Part shown: positions 1 to 5,265 of the stretch, piece after piece
Layout: each line of letters starts with the position of its first letter
Position numbering within the stretch: the stretch's first letter is position 1
Source: UBA4246 sp045113475
GTDB lineage: Bacteria > Bacillota > Clostridia > Christensenellales > Aristaeellaceae
Reading direction: 5' to 3'
NCBI GenBank assembly: GCA_045113475.1
Contig: JBGUIY010000096.1
Coordinates: forward strand, 1 to 5,676
DNA length: 5,676 nt
Translations under genes and position numbers: made by a program
Notes under the pieces: generated by a model
Told to the model about the DNA's origin: nothing
Databases searched by the model: none
Seen by the model: only the letters and a program-made list of their open reading frames with translations

Positions 1-42
1 CATCTCAACGCATTTCCTCTTGTACTCATAACTGTATCGCAT
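1..42 (-). CDS. Transposase OrfA-like protein, N-terminal 14 residues only
   Basis: An ATG at 42-40 opens a frame reading MRYSYEYKRKCVEM up to the window edge. This matches the usual start of IS3/IS911-type OrfA proteins, which begin with a short Tyr/Ser stretch, then E-[FY]-K-[RK]-[KR], then a hydrophobic helix leading into a helix-turn-helix that binds the IS ends. The start is supported by a near-ideal Shine-Dalgarno sequence, AAGGAGGG at 57-50, with a 7-base spacer. That ribosome binding site is buried in a hairpin (separate entry). With 14 residues the family call rests on a short pattern plus IS-like context. It could be another HTH protein with a similar start. Confidence 0.5.
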   Translation of the reverse strand, partial: MRYSYEYKRKCVEM

Positions 43-80
43 AAAAATACCCTCCTTACTGGTGTCCAGTAAAGAGGGTA
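43..80 (-). promoter_or_regulatory. Leader hairpin burying the transposase RBS; terminator-like
   Basis: On the minus-strand RNA, bases 80-66 pair with 62-48 to form a continuous 15-bp stem with one U-G wobble (73/55) and a 3-base ACA loop. The whole AAGGAGGG Shine-Dalgarno (57-50) lies in the 3' arm, and the stem is followed directly by five U residues (47-43) and then the AUG at 42. Two functions are compatible with this. Transcripts entering from outside would fold and hide the ribosome binding site, and the hairpin plus U5 could also end such transcripts before the start codon. Protection from impinging transcription by leader hairpins is known for IS10 and IS200. That this element works that way is inferred. 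Confidence 0.6.
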
Positions 81-116
81 CACATCAGACTGTCCCCAGT
101 GTCCACTTTTTTGGCT

Positions 117-566
117 TTATTTGCGTTTCAGGATTTCGCTCATGACGATGCCCTGGACGATGTCGCTGCCGTTCCATCTCAGCTGCAGGCCGGGAACCGT
201 TGCCTCCGCTTCGGGGGAGGCGGCTTCGGCCGCGGTGAGGGGAGCCATCTGCTCATCATGGCAGGGATCGTAGCCTTCGCCTGTGGTGGCGCTCATACTG
301 CCCTGGTAGACCGAATCATCATGTTCGGTCACGGTAATTGTGGGCTGCAGAACGGTGGGCCGATAAAAGGAACCTTCATCAGGCTGGGGCTGGGGAGCCG
401 GCTGAAGATCAGCCTGCTTCGGAGCGTTTGCACCGGGGCGCTGCACGGCAGGTCTTCCGCTCCGGGACGCCTGCTGCTGTTGCTGTTTTGCTGCCTTGCT
501 GGCTTTGGCCAGAAGGCCGGCGAGGCCCCAGACAAAGACAAGGATCAGAATCGGTGCTGCGTCCAT
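117..566 (-). CDS. Small single-pass membrane protein, unknown function, FloA-linked
   Basis: This encodes 149 residues from ATG 566. A TTG at 581 in the same frame is less likely because GAAGGG (587-582) abuts it, although the spacer to 566 is long (15 bases), so the start is not certain. Residues 4-20 form one hydrophobic membrane helix. A basic, Gln-rich stretch with five consecutive Gln follows (about 21-33), then a Pro/Gln-rich, probably unstructured linker (about 38-64). The C-terminal part holds an SVYQGSMSATTGEGYDPCH segment (85-103) and ends IVQGIVMSEILKRK. I recall unnamed clostridial membrane proteins with a similar 'SVY...EG.DPC...QGVVMSEIL' ending, but can give no function. It is the last gene of the NfeD-FloA cluster, 129 bp after floA, and the insertion sequence begins 12 bp after its stop. 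A membrane-anchored adaptor is possible but speculative. Confidence 0.75.
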   Translation of the reverse strand: MDAAPILILVFVWGLAGLLAKASKAAKQQQQQASRSGRPAVQRPGANAPKQADLQPAPQPQPDEGSFYRPTVLQPTITVTEHDDSVYQGSMSATTGEGYDPCHDEQMAPLTAAEAASPEAEATVPGLQLRWNGSDIVQGIVMSEILKRK

Positions 567-590
567 CGAAAGGATCACCAACCCTTCACA

Positions 591-628
591 ACAATTAACA
601 ATGAATAATTAATAATTAACAATTATAG
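591..628. repeat. AT-rich linker with a duplicated AATTAACAAT
   Basis: This is a stretch of nearly pure A/T between the small membrane protein gene and floA, in sharp contrast with the GC-rich flanks. AATTAACAAT occurs twice in direct orientation (593-602 and 614-623), around ATGAATAATTAAT. Similar ATGAAT-rich tracts recur at about 5303-5349 and 5650-5672, and ATGAATT is the linker of the hairpin array at 4490-4594. It looks like a recurrent intergenic linker of this genome. No function can be read from it. Confidence 0.5.
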
Positions 629-639
629 ATGCTTTTAGG

Positions 640-670
640 CCTGGAATGCCGGAGTGTCCGGCATTCCAGG
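640..670. other. Perfect 14-bp hairpin after floA, no U-tract
   Basis: Bases 640-653 pair perfectly with 657-670 around a 3-base GTG loop. The hairpin lies 26 bp downstream of the floA stop on the minus strand. Neither side carries a U-run: the minus-strand RNA continues CCUAAAAGC. It is therefore not a textbook intrinsic terminator. It could protect the 3' end of the nfeD-floA message, uncouple expression of the downstream small membrane protein, or be a repeat-type palindrome. Confidence 0.6.
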
Positions 671-695
671 TACTATCAATCAGATGAAATCAGGC

Positions 696-1703
696 TTATT
701 TCTTTCCGCGGGGCTGCTGGTCACCGGCGGGCTGCTGGGGCGCGCTGGCCTTGGCAATGGATTCCCGCATTTCGGTATCGGCAATGGTGTTCTTCATCTG
801 GTAGTAATCCAGGACACCCAGCTTGCCTTCACGCAGCGCGGTCGCCATAGCCTTCGGCACTTCGGCCTCGGCCTCGACCACCTTCGCGCGCATCTCCTGC
901 ACGGAAGCCTTCATTTCCTGCTCGTGAGCCACAGCCATGGCGCGGCGCTCTTCCGCCTTCGCCTGGGCGATACGGCGGTCAGCCTCGGCCTGGTCCATCT
1001 GCAGCTGGGCACCGACGTTGCGGCCGACGTCCACGTCCGCGATATCGATGGAGAGGATTTCATAGGCGGTGCCGGCGTCCAGGCCCTTGTCCAGCACGGT
1101 ACGGCTGATCAGGTCAGGATTCTCAAGCACCTGCTTGTGGGTTTCGGCAGAACCGACGGTGGTAACAATACCTTCACCGACACGGGCGATAACGGTTTCC
1201 TCACCGGCACCGCCGACCAGGCGTTCAATGTTGGTGCGCACGGTCACGCGGGCCTTGGCGCGCAGTTCGATACCGTCCTTGGCGATAGCGGCAACCACGG
1301 GGGTCTCAATGACCTTGGGGGTAACGCTCATCTGCACGGCCTGGAAAACATCACGGCCGGCCAGGTCGATGGCGCAGGCTTTTTCAAAGGCCATGTCGAT
1401 GTTGGCGCGCTGAGCGGCGATCAGGGCGTTGATGACGCGGTCCACATTACCGCCGGCCAGGTAGTGGGTTTCCAGCTGGCTGATGGTCAGGTTCAGACCG
1501 GCCTTGGTGGCCTTGATCAGGGGGTAAATCAGGCGCTGGGGAACGATGCGGCGGATCCGCATACCGACGAGCGCGCTGATCGGGACATGCACGCCGCTGG
1601 CCAGGGCGGAAATCCACAGGCCCATGGGTACGAAGTGCAGGAAGATCGCCAGGGCGATCAGGACAACCACCACGATAATCGGGATCAGGATAGCAGATTC
1701 CAT
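696..1703 (-). CDS. floA: Flotillin-like protein FloA (membrane microdomain scaffold)
   Basis: This encodes 335 residues, close to the 331 of Bacillus subtilis FloA (YqfA). Flotillins are SPFH-domain proteins that oligomerise on the inner face of the membrane, organise functional membrane microdomains and affect fluidity and the activity of membrane proteins. A strongly hydrophobic N-terminal segment (4-24) is followed by a second membrane-associated stretch (about 27-46). The SPFH region covers roughly 50-235, including SVTPKVIETP and the VRTNIERLVGGAGEETVIAR segment. A charged, Ala/Glu/Arg-rich coiled coil runs from about 236 to 285 with the flotillin-type EAEAEVPKAMA. The tail (320-335) is Pro/Gln/Lys-rich. 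The ATG at 1703 has GGAG at 1716-1713 with a 9-base spacer. The gene starts 31 bp after nfeD on the same strand, so the two are very probably co-transcribed, as is typical for these partners. Confidence 0.96.
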   Translation of the reverse strand: MESAILIPIIVVVVLIALAIFLHFVPMGLWISALASGVHVPISALVGMRIRRIVPQRLIYPLIKATKAGLNLTISQLETHYLAGGNVDRVINALIAAQRANIDMAFEKACAIDLAGRDVFQAVQMSVTPKVIETPVVAAIAKDGIELRAKARVTVRTNIERLVGGAGEETVIARVGEGIVTTVGSAETHKQVLENPDLISRTVLDKGLDAGTAYEILSIDIADVDVGRNVGAQLQMDQAEADRRIAQAKAEERRAMAVAHEQEMKASVQEMRAKVVEAEAEVPKAMATALREGKLGVLDYYQMKNTIADTEMRESIAKASAPQQPAGDQQPRGKK

Positions 1704-1734
1704 AAAACAGAGCTCCTTTCAAACAGTAAACAAA

Positions 1735-2220
1735 TCAGTCTTTTTTGCGGATAACATAGTGGTCGCCTTCCATGCCGGTTACCAGGACGGGGGTGCCTCT
1801 TTCAATGAAGGTTCCGTCGGTGGCGGCATTCAGGCGGGCGCCGTCAATCTCAATCTGGCCGGCAGGCCGCAGCGAAGTGACCGCGACGCCCTCCATGCCG
1901 ATCCAGTGATCAGGCTTGGTATTGCCGGCGGGCGTTTCCGTTTCCTTCAACACCAGCGGACTTTTGCTGAGCCGGCCGTTGAGGGCACTCCGGTAGGAAA
2001 TGAAGAGCGCGATGCCGATCAACACAGCCACAGCCGCGAAGGCCAGCAGCGCCGTGCCGATGCCGAAGAGCTGCCAGCAGCAATAGATGGCGGCGAACTC
2101 CAGCAGCAGACCGCCGACGCCCGCAACGCCGAAGCCGGGCATGAAGGCTTCCAGGATAATCAGTCCGGAGCCGAGCACGAAGCCGATGATCATGATGAGA
2201 TTCAACGCGAATTGATCCAT
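1735..2220 (-). CDS. nfeD: NfeD-family membrane protein, short form, FloA partner
   Basis: This encodes 161 residues. NfeD proteins are encoded next to flotillins/stomatins and are thought to act with them in membrane microdomains. Three hydrophobic segments are visible at about 6-25, 31-50 and 54-75, with the Gly-rich turn MPGFGVAGVGG (27-37) typical of the family. A short linker leads to a soluble C-terminal OB-fold (about 105-158): WIGMEGVAVTSLRPAGQIEIDG, then GTPVLVTGMEGDHYVIRK. The N-terminal ClpP-like protease domain of long NfeD proteins (such as YqeZ, the FloA partner in B. subtilis) is absent, so this is the short class. The start at 2220 has AAAGGAGG (2235-2228) at an ideal 7-base spacing. 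It is the first gene of the nfeD-floA unit. Confidence 0.92.
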   Translation of the reverse strand: MDQFALNLIMIIGFVLGSGLIILEAFMPGFGVAGVGGLLLEFAAIYCCWQLFGIGTALLAFAAVAVLIGIALFISYRSALNGRLSKSPLVLKETETPAGNTKPDHWIGMEGVAVTSLRPAGQIEIDGARLNAATDGTFIERGTPVLVTGMEGDHYVIRKKD

Positions 2221-2278
2221 ACAGGTGCCTCCTTTCCTTTTATTTCGCTGACTTTATTGTATACATTCTCTGCCTGCT

Positions 2279-2312
2279 ATTATATGACAAAAAGTGAAAA
2301 ATAGAACAGTCT
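2279..2312 (-). promoter_or_regulatory. Possible promoter of nfeD-floA
   Basis: The minus strand carries a perfect TATAAT at 2284-2279, about 59 bp upstream of the nfeD start, inside an AT-rich gap. The expected -35 region (about 2302-2307) holds no good match to TTGACA, so activity would rely on the -10 alone or on another sigma factor. Transcription would begin near 2272. The alternative is that nfeD is transcribed from the promoter of the upstream ImmA/IrrE-like gene. Confidence 0.35.
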
Positions 2313-2319
2313 ATTTTTT
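2297..2319. terminator. Weak AT-rich hairpin after the ImmA/IrrE-like gene
   Basis: AAAAATAGA (2297-2305) pairs with TCTATTTTT (2310-2318) around ACAG. It lies 7 bp past the stop codon of the minus-strand gene ending at 2326. The stem has only one G-C pair, so the U-run is mostly part of the stem. It may act as a weak, leaky bidirectional terminator separating this gene from nfeD. Confidence 0.35.
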
Positions 2320-2325
2320 CGTTTG

Positions 2326-3006
2326 TTACAGATTCCAGTCCGGTTCCGCCCTGCCGCAGAGGGGACAGCGGTCCTCCTGGCGCAGATCCGTGAACACATG
2401 ACCGCACTCCGGACAACGGCGGCCCAGCAGGTAATCGTGAAACAGCCAGATGAGCATGTTGGCCATGTCCTCGTCCACAAAGGCCCGGTCATCCGCCAGG
2501 GTGTCCAGCCGGGAAGCCCAGACATTCCGCGGCAGGCCGAACACGGAGGCGCGGGCCTGGCGGGGACGGTTGAAGCGGATGACGTCCACCACGGGAACGG
2601 GGCAGAGCAGGTTGCGTGCGAAGGCCTCGGCCTCCGCGGCCAGGCCGGCGTCCGGCACGCGGCCGGGAACCAGCAGCTCCGGATAATCCCGGTAGTGGTT
2701 CATGAACAGGTGGCCCAGCTCCACGCACAGCGGAAAGCGCAGGCGGTCCGGATCCGGAATGTCATCCCGCCAGACGATACAGAAGGCGGGATAGGTCAGG
2801 GTCAGGACGGGGTTCATCTGCATCCGGCCGGGAAGATCCCCGGGGAACCAGCCGGCGTTGGAAAGCACGGCGGAATACGGGATGACGGAGATCCCGGCGG
2901 CCTGTCCGATGGCCAGGGGATCAACCGGCAGGCGGGCAATCTGCAGGTCGCTGCAGACCGCGCAGGCATAGCGAACGGCACGGTCAATCCGCGCTGTCAA
3001 GGCCAT
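2326..3006 (-). CDS. ImmA/IrrE-like protein with degenerate metal site and zinc ribbon
   Basis: This encodes 226 residues. ImmA/IrrE (M78) proteins are Zn-dependent proteases that cleave specific repressors to relieve repression. The family layout is recognisable: an N-terminal helix, then LPVDPLAIGQAAGISVIPYS (26-45), RFPLCVELGHLFMNH (90-104) and EAEAFARNLLCP (125-136). The metal motif HExxH reads V95-E-L-G-H99. The first His is Val (codon GTG) while the catalytic Glu and second His are kept, and E125 is the likely third ligand. Two CPxC pairs (C198/C201, C214/C217) form a C-terminal zinc ribbon. Zinc binding and proteolysis at the M78 site are probably impaired, suggesting a sensor or binding role, but this is inferred. 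The start at 3006 has GGAG (3016-3013) with a 6-base spacer. No HTH partner gene adjoins it and no phage genes are seen. Confidence 0.75.
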   Translation of the reverse strand: MALTARIDRAVRYACAVCSDLQIARLPVDPLAIGQAAGISVIPYSAVLSNAGWFPGDLPGRMQMNPVLTLTYPAFCIVWRDDIPDPDRLRFPLCVELGHLFMNHYRDYPELLVPGRVPDAGLAAEAEAFARNLLCPVPVVDVIRFNRPRQARASVFGLPRNVWASRLDTLADDRAFVDEDMANMLIWLFHDYLLGRRCPECGHVFTDLRQEDRCPLCGRAEPDWNL

Positions 3007-3055
3007 GAGAGGCTCCGCCTCCTCCCTGTTATTGATCGATGTCCATACCTATGAC

Positions 3056-3084
3056 ATGATACCATACGCGCGGACTTCGCACAA
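3056..3084 (-). promoter_or_regulatory. Promoter of the ImmA/IrrE-like gene
   Basis: On the minus strand, TTGTGC (3084-3079) and TATCAT (3061-3056) are 17 bp apart. The -10 is extended by TGG directly upstream (TGnTATCAT), which can compensate for a poor -35. The start point would be near 3049, giving a leader of about 43 nt before the ATG at 3006. Confidence 0.5.
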
Positions 3085-3097
3085 CCGGCGGCGATTG

Positions 3098-3126
3098 TTG
3101 CATATCAAGGGTTTCCATGGTATAAT
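3098..3126 (+). promoter_or_regulatory. Extended -10 promoter of the CorC-like gene
   Basis: A perfect TATAAT at 3121-3126 is preceded by TGG (3118-3120), forming a TGnTATAAT extended -10. The -35 candidate TTGCAT (3098-3103, 17-bp spacer) matches only in TTG. The start point would be near 3133, a leader of about 65 nt. The promoter points away from that of the minus-strand neighbour, and the two -35 elements are about 13 bp apart. Confidence 0.6.
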
Positions 3127-3197
3127 TCCTTTGTTTCGCATGAGCGGAACAGCAACTTTGGACATGTGTGAGTATCTGAAAGGATTGAATCATTATC

Positions 3198-4493
3198 ATG
3201 GGTCTATGGCTTGCCCTGATCCTGTGTATCGCGCTTTCGGCGTTCTTTTCCGCAACGGAAACGGCTTATTCCGCCTGTAACCGGGTGAAACTGAAGACTG
3301 TGGACGGCCCCCGGAAGGGAAAAGCGCAGACCGCCCTCGGCCTGCTGGAAGAATATGACTCCCTGATTACAACTGTATTAATCGGCAACAACCTGGTGAA
3401 CATCGTGGGCACCGCCATCGCGACCCTGCTGTTCACCACGCGTATTTTACCCGGCCAGGAGGACCTGGCCACCACTGTTGCGTCCGTGATGATGACGGTG
3501 CTGGTGCTGTTCCTGGGCGAGGTCGGCCCCAAGACGCTGGCCAAGCAGCAGCCGGAGAAATACGCCATGGCCGTCAGCGGCGTGATCCGCGTCCTGGTTA
3601 CCGTGCTGCGCCCCCTGGACTGGCTGTTCGCCCTGTGGCGGAAGCTGCTGGCGAAGATGATCAAGCCGGAGCAGGAAGAGAGCCAGATTGAAGATGAACT
3701 GATGACCATGATCGATGAAGCCCAGACCGAGGGCGACATCGAGGAGGAAGAGGGCGAACTGATCCGTTCCGCCATTGAGTTCAACGACCAGAACGCGGCG
3801 GACATCATGACGCCCCGGGTGGACGTGACCGCCCTGGAGGACAACGCGACGATTGAAGAGGCCGCGGACGCGTTCCGCGACACCTGGTTCTCCCGGATTC
3901 CGGTCTATCACGAGGACCTGGACCATGTCATCGGTATCCTGCATGAGAAGGATTTCTACAAGATGACCCACGAGGGCGTCACCGACATCACGAAGATCAT
4001 GAAGGAGCCGGTGTTCGCGCCGGCCAGCCTGTCCATCAGCAACCTGCTGAAGCTGTTCCGGACGAGCCAGACCCACCTGATCATCCTGCTGGATGAGTAT
4101 GGCGGCACCGACGGCATCGTCACCATGGAGGACGTGCTGGAAGAACTGGTGGGCGAGATCTACGACGAGCATGACGAGGTCAGCGAGGAGGTCGTCGAAC
4201 AGGAAGACGGCACCCTGATCGTGGACGGCAACATGCAGCTGCAGGAACTGCTGGAGAAGTTCGGCAAGGAAGACGACGAATACGACGCGGATACCGTCGG
4301 CGGCTGGGCCAGCGAGATGCTGGAGAAGGTGCCGGAAGTGGGCGATACCTTTACGCTGGACGGGCATCAGTTCACCGTGACCGAAATGGACGGCTTCCGG
4401 GTGACGAAGATGCAGGTGACGGAGGTGCCGGAAGAGAAACCGGTTGCTGAGGAAACAGAAGAAGTCGAGGAGACGGGAGAAAAGGAAGAATGA
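3198..4493 (+). CDS. CNNM/CorC family transporter-like protein (DUF21-CBS-CorC_HlyC)
   Basis: This encodes 431 residues. Members of this family are membrane proteins linked to Mg2+ (or Co2+) efflux and resistance, and many are annotated 'hemolysin' for historical reasons. An N-terminal DUF21/CNNM membrane domain (about 1-150) carries SAFFSATETAYS (14-25), IGNNLVNIVGTA (62-73) and GEVGPKTLAKQQPEKYA (107-123). An acidic cytoplasmic linker (157-190) follows. The CBS pair covers about 200-325: MTPRVDV (204-210), SRIPVYHEDLDHVIGILHEKD (232-252) and DEYGGTDGIVTMEDVLEELVGEI (299-321). The CorC_HlyC domain covers about 335-407, with DADTVGGWASEML at 363-375. A Glu-rich tail (409-431) ends the protein. 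The RBS GAAAGGA (3178-3184) sits 13 bp before the ATG, which is rather long. The stop codon lies inside the first ATGAATT of the hairpin array. CBS domains in this family bind ATP-Mg, which would couple activity to Mg2+; the ion is not readable from sequence. Confidence 0.93.
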   Translation: MGLWLALILCIALSAFFSATETAYSACNRVKLKTVDGPRKGKAQTALGLLEEYDSLITTVLIGNNLVNIVGTAIATLLFTTRILPGQEDLATTVASVMMTVLVLFLGEVGPKTLAKQQPEKYAMAVSGVIRVLVTVLRPLDWLFALWRKLLAKMIKPEQEESQIEDELMTMIDEAQTEGDIEEEEGELIRSAIEFNDQNAADIMTPRVDVTALEDNATIEEAADAFRDTWFSRIPVYHEDLDHVIGILHEKDFYKMTHEGVTDITKIMKEPVFAPASLSISNLLKLFRTSQTHLIILLDEYGGTDGIVTMEDVLEELVGEIYDEHDEVSEEVVEQEDGTLIVDGNMQLQELLEKFGKEDDEYDADTVGGWASEMLEKVPEVGDTFTLDGHQFTVTEMDGFRVTKMQVTEVPEEKPVAEETEEVEETGEKEE

Positions 4494-4594
4494 ATTATTT
4501 GCCTGCGGCAAATATGAATTAAAGCCGTAAACGGCTTTATGAATTATTGATCTTCGATCAATATGAATTATCCGGCATCCGCCGGATATGAAAG
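4490..4594. repeat. Tandem array of four mini-hairpins with ATGAATT linkers
   Basis: ATGAATT occurs at 4490, 4514, 4539 and 4563, and a partial copy (ATGAAAG) starts at 4588, so the period alternates 24, 25, 24, 25. After each ATGAATT comes a perfect 7-bp inverted repeat: ATTTGCC-tgc-GGCAAAT (4497-4513), AAAGCCG-taaa-CGGCTTT (4521-4538), ATTGATC-ttc-GATCAAT (4546-4562) and ATCCGGC-atcc-GCCGGAT (4570-4587). The last T of each linker pairs with the next A, making every stem 8 bp. The stems share little sequence although pairing is perfect, so it is the fold that is repeated. The array begins at the CorC-like stop codon and ends 16 bp before the terminator, so it forms most of that gene's 3' UTR. 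Its function is unknown. It is not a CRISPR, since only 7 bases are conserved per unit. Confidence 0.85.
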
Positions 4595-4610
4595 TTACTC
4601 TGATAAACAG

Positions 4611-4644
4611 ACAGCGCCCTGGAGGATTCCAGGGCGCTGTTTTT
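4611..4644. terminator. Strong terminator between convergent genes
   Basis: A perfect 13-bp GC-rich stem (4611-4623 with 4628-4640) with a GGAT loop is followed on the plus strand by a T-run (4640-4644). It would end the transcript of the CorC-like gene. On the minus strand it directly follows the marR stop codon, with AAAAA leading into the stem but only CTGTTTATC after it. It can therefore serve both genes but should be stronger on the plus strand. Confidence 0.88.
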
Positions 4645-5210
4645 CAGCATTTGATGCGGCCGCCGCGCGGGAGGGGGCGGCGCAGGGGTTCGTCGGGATC
4701 GTCCCGGTCCGGATGATCCGGACGCGGGAAGTCACCGGGCCGCGGAGGACGCGGCGGACGGGGGAAGTCTTCCGGCAGATCCAGGGCCATGCGTTCCATA
4801 TGGGTGCTGAGCTTGTCGCACAGGGCGCAGAACTGCTCCTTTTCCTCGTCAGTCAGGCAGGAGGTCATCTTGCCGGCTTCCCGGTTGCGGGCGGCTTCCA
4901 TATCGGAAACGGCCTTCCGGCCTCTGTCGGACAGGTTGATCCGCTGCACGCGGCGGTCGTCCTCGTCCACGGTGCGGGTGATGAATCCGTCCGCTTCCGC
5001 GCGGGACAGGATCTCGCTGAGGGAGGAGGGACGGACATCCAGGAATTCGCAGAGTTCCCGGGAGGATACGCCGGGGTTCTTCGCGGCGCAATCCAGCAGG
5101 CGGCCGACAGCGGGAGGGAAGGGATATTCCCGGCGCTCCGGCGGGATGCGGCGCATGGCACGGGCCAGCTTCAGGCAGGCCAGGATCACATCGGCATCAC
5201 GGTTTGACAT
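4644..5210 (-). CDS. MarR-family transcriptional repressor with Pro/Arg-rich tail
   Basis: This encodes 188 residues from ATG 5210. An in-frame ATG at 5216 is only 2 bp from the GGAG (5222-5219), whereas 5210 is at the ideal 8 bp. N- and C-terminal helices (about 4-22 and 120-143) form the dimer interface. The winged HTH spans about 33-102: helices in VGRLLDCAAKNPGVSSRELC, the recognition helix RPSSLSEILSRAEADG (60-75), and the wing VDEDDRRVQRINLSDRGRKA (81-100), with the D-x-R-R family signature. MarR proteins bind palindromes as dimers and are released by phenolic ligands or oxidation; here the Cys residues (12, 41, 54, 118, 128, 131) are numerous but not diagnostic. Residues 144-188 are a Pro/Arg/Asp-rich, probably disordered tail beyond the usual family length. 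The promoter carries two matching palindromes, so self-repression is likely. No transporter or enzyme gene adjoins it to identify the signal. Confidence 0.92.
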   Translation of the reverse strand: MSNRDADVILACLKLARAMRRIPPERREYPFPPAVGRLLDCAAKNPGVSSRELCEFLDVRPSSLSEILSRAEADGFITRTVDEDDRRVQRINLSDRGRKAVSDMEAARNREAGKMTSCLTDEEKEQFCALCDKLSTHMERMALDLPEDFPRPPRPPRPGDFPRPDHPDRDDPDEPLRRPLPRGGRIKC

Positions 5211-5245
5211 ATGCATCGCTCCTTTCGAAGAGGATAAGCCGTAAG

Positions 5246-5259
5246 GTTCGGTACCGAAC
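5246..5259. promoter_or_regulatory. MarR operator O2, at the transcription start
   Basis: The perfect 14-bp palindrome GTTCGGTACCGAAC lies just downstream of the marR -10, so it should cover about +1 to +14. It shares the 12-bp core TTCGGTACCGAA with the site at 5273-5284. Binding here would block initiation or early elongation. That the MarR protein is the ligand is inferred from position and symmetry. Confidence 0.8.
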
Positions 5260-5265
5260 GATTAG

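Larger units (their letters stand above)
1..105 (-). mobile_element. 5' end of an insertion sequence (cut by window edge)
   Basis: The first 105 bases read, on the minus strand, as the upstream end of an insertion sequence. A possible terminus begins TGGACACTGGGGACAG at 105, is followed by a short leader with a strong hairpin, and then by a transposase-like start codon at 42. A 5'-TG terminus is usual for IS3-family elements, and the encoded N-terminus fits an IS3-type OrfA. The exact end is inferred: neither the opposite inverted repeat nor a target-site duplication is visible, because the rest of the element lies left of the window. It sits 12 bp beyond the stop codon of the small membrane protein gene, so the insertion would have spared that gene. 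Confidence 0.5.

Noticed and set aside
567..581. TTG start for the small membrane protein
   Set aside because: The purine-rich GAAGGG directly abuts the TTG, leaving no spacer. The ATG at 566 begins right before the membrane helix.
654..1754. Long plus-strand open frame opposite floA
   Set aside because: It is an antisense shadow of the GC-rich floA gene. The minus-strand product matches the flotillin family throughout.
2256..2263. TATACAAT as the nfeD -10 box
   Set aside because: The only good -35 candidate (TTGTCA) is 21 or more bases away. The TATAAT at 2279-2284 is a better match, although it too lacks a good -35.
3005..3280. Plus-strand open frame across the divergent promoter region
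   Set aside because: It covers both promoters and overlaps the start of the CorC-like gene out of frame, with no ribosome binding site or recognisable protein features.
3447..4511. Long minus-strand open frame opposite the CorC-like gene
   Set aside because: His/Gln/Leu-rich antisense translation with no family features. The plus-strand frame has the full DUF21-CBS-CorC domain order.
4490..4594. CRISPR array
   Set aside because: Only 7 bases are conserved per 24-25-base unit, and the variable part is a perfect hairpin rather than a spacer of foreign origin. No cas genes are present.
5211..5216. marR start at the upstream ATG (5216)
   Set aside because: Only 2 bases separate it from the Shine-Dalgarno. 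The ATG at 5210 has the normal 8-base spacing.
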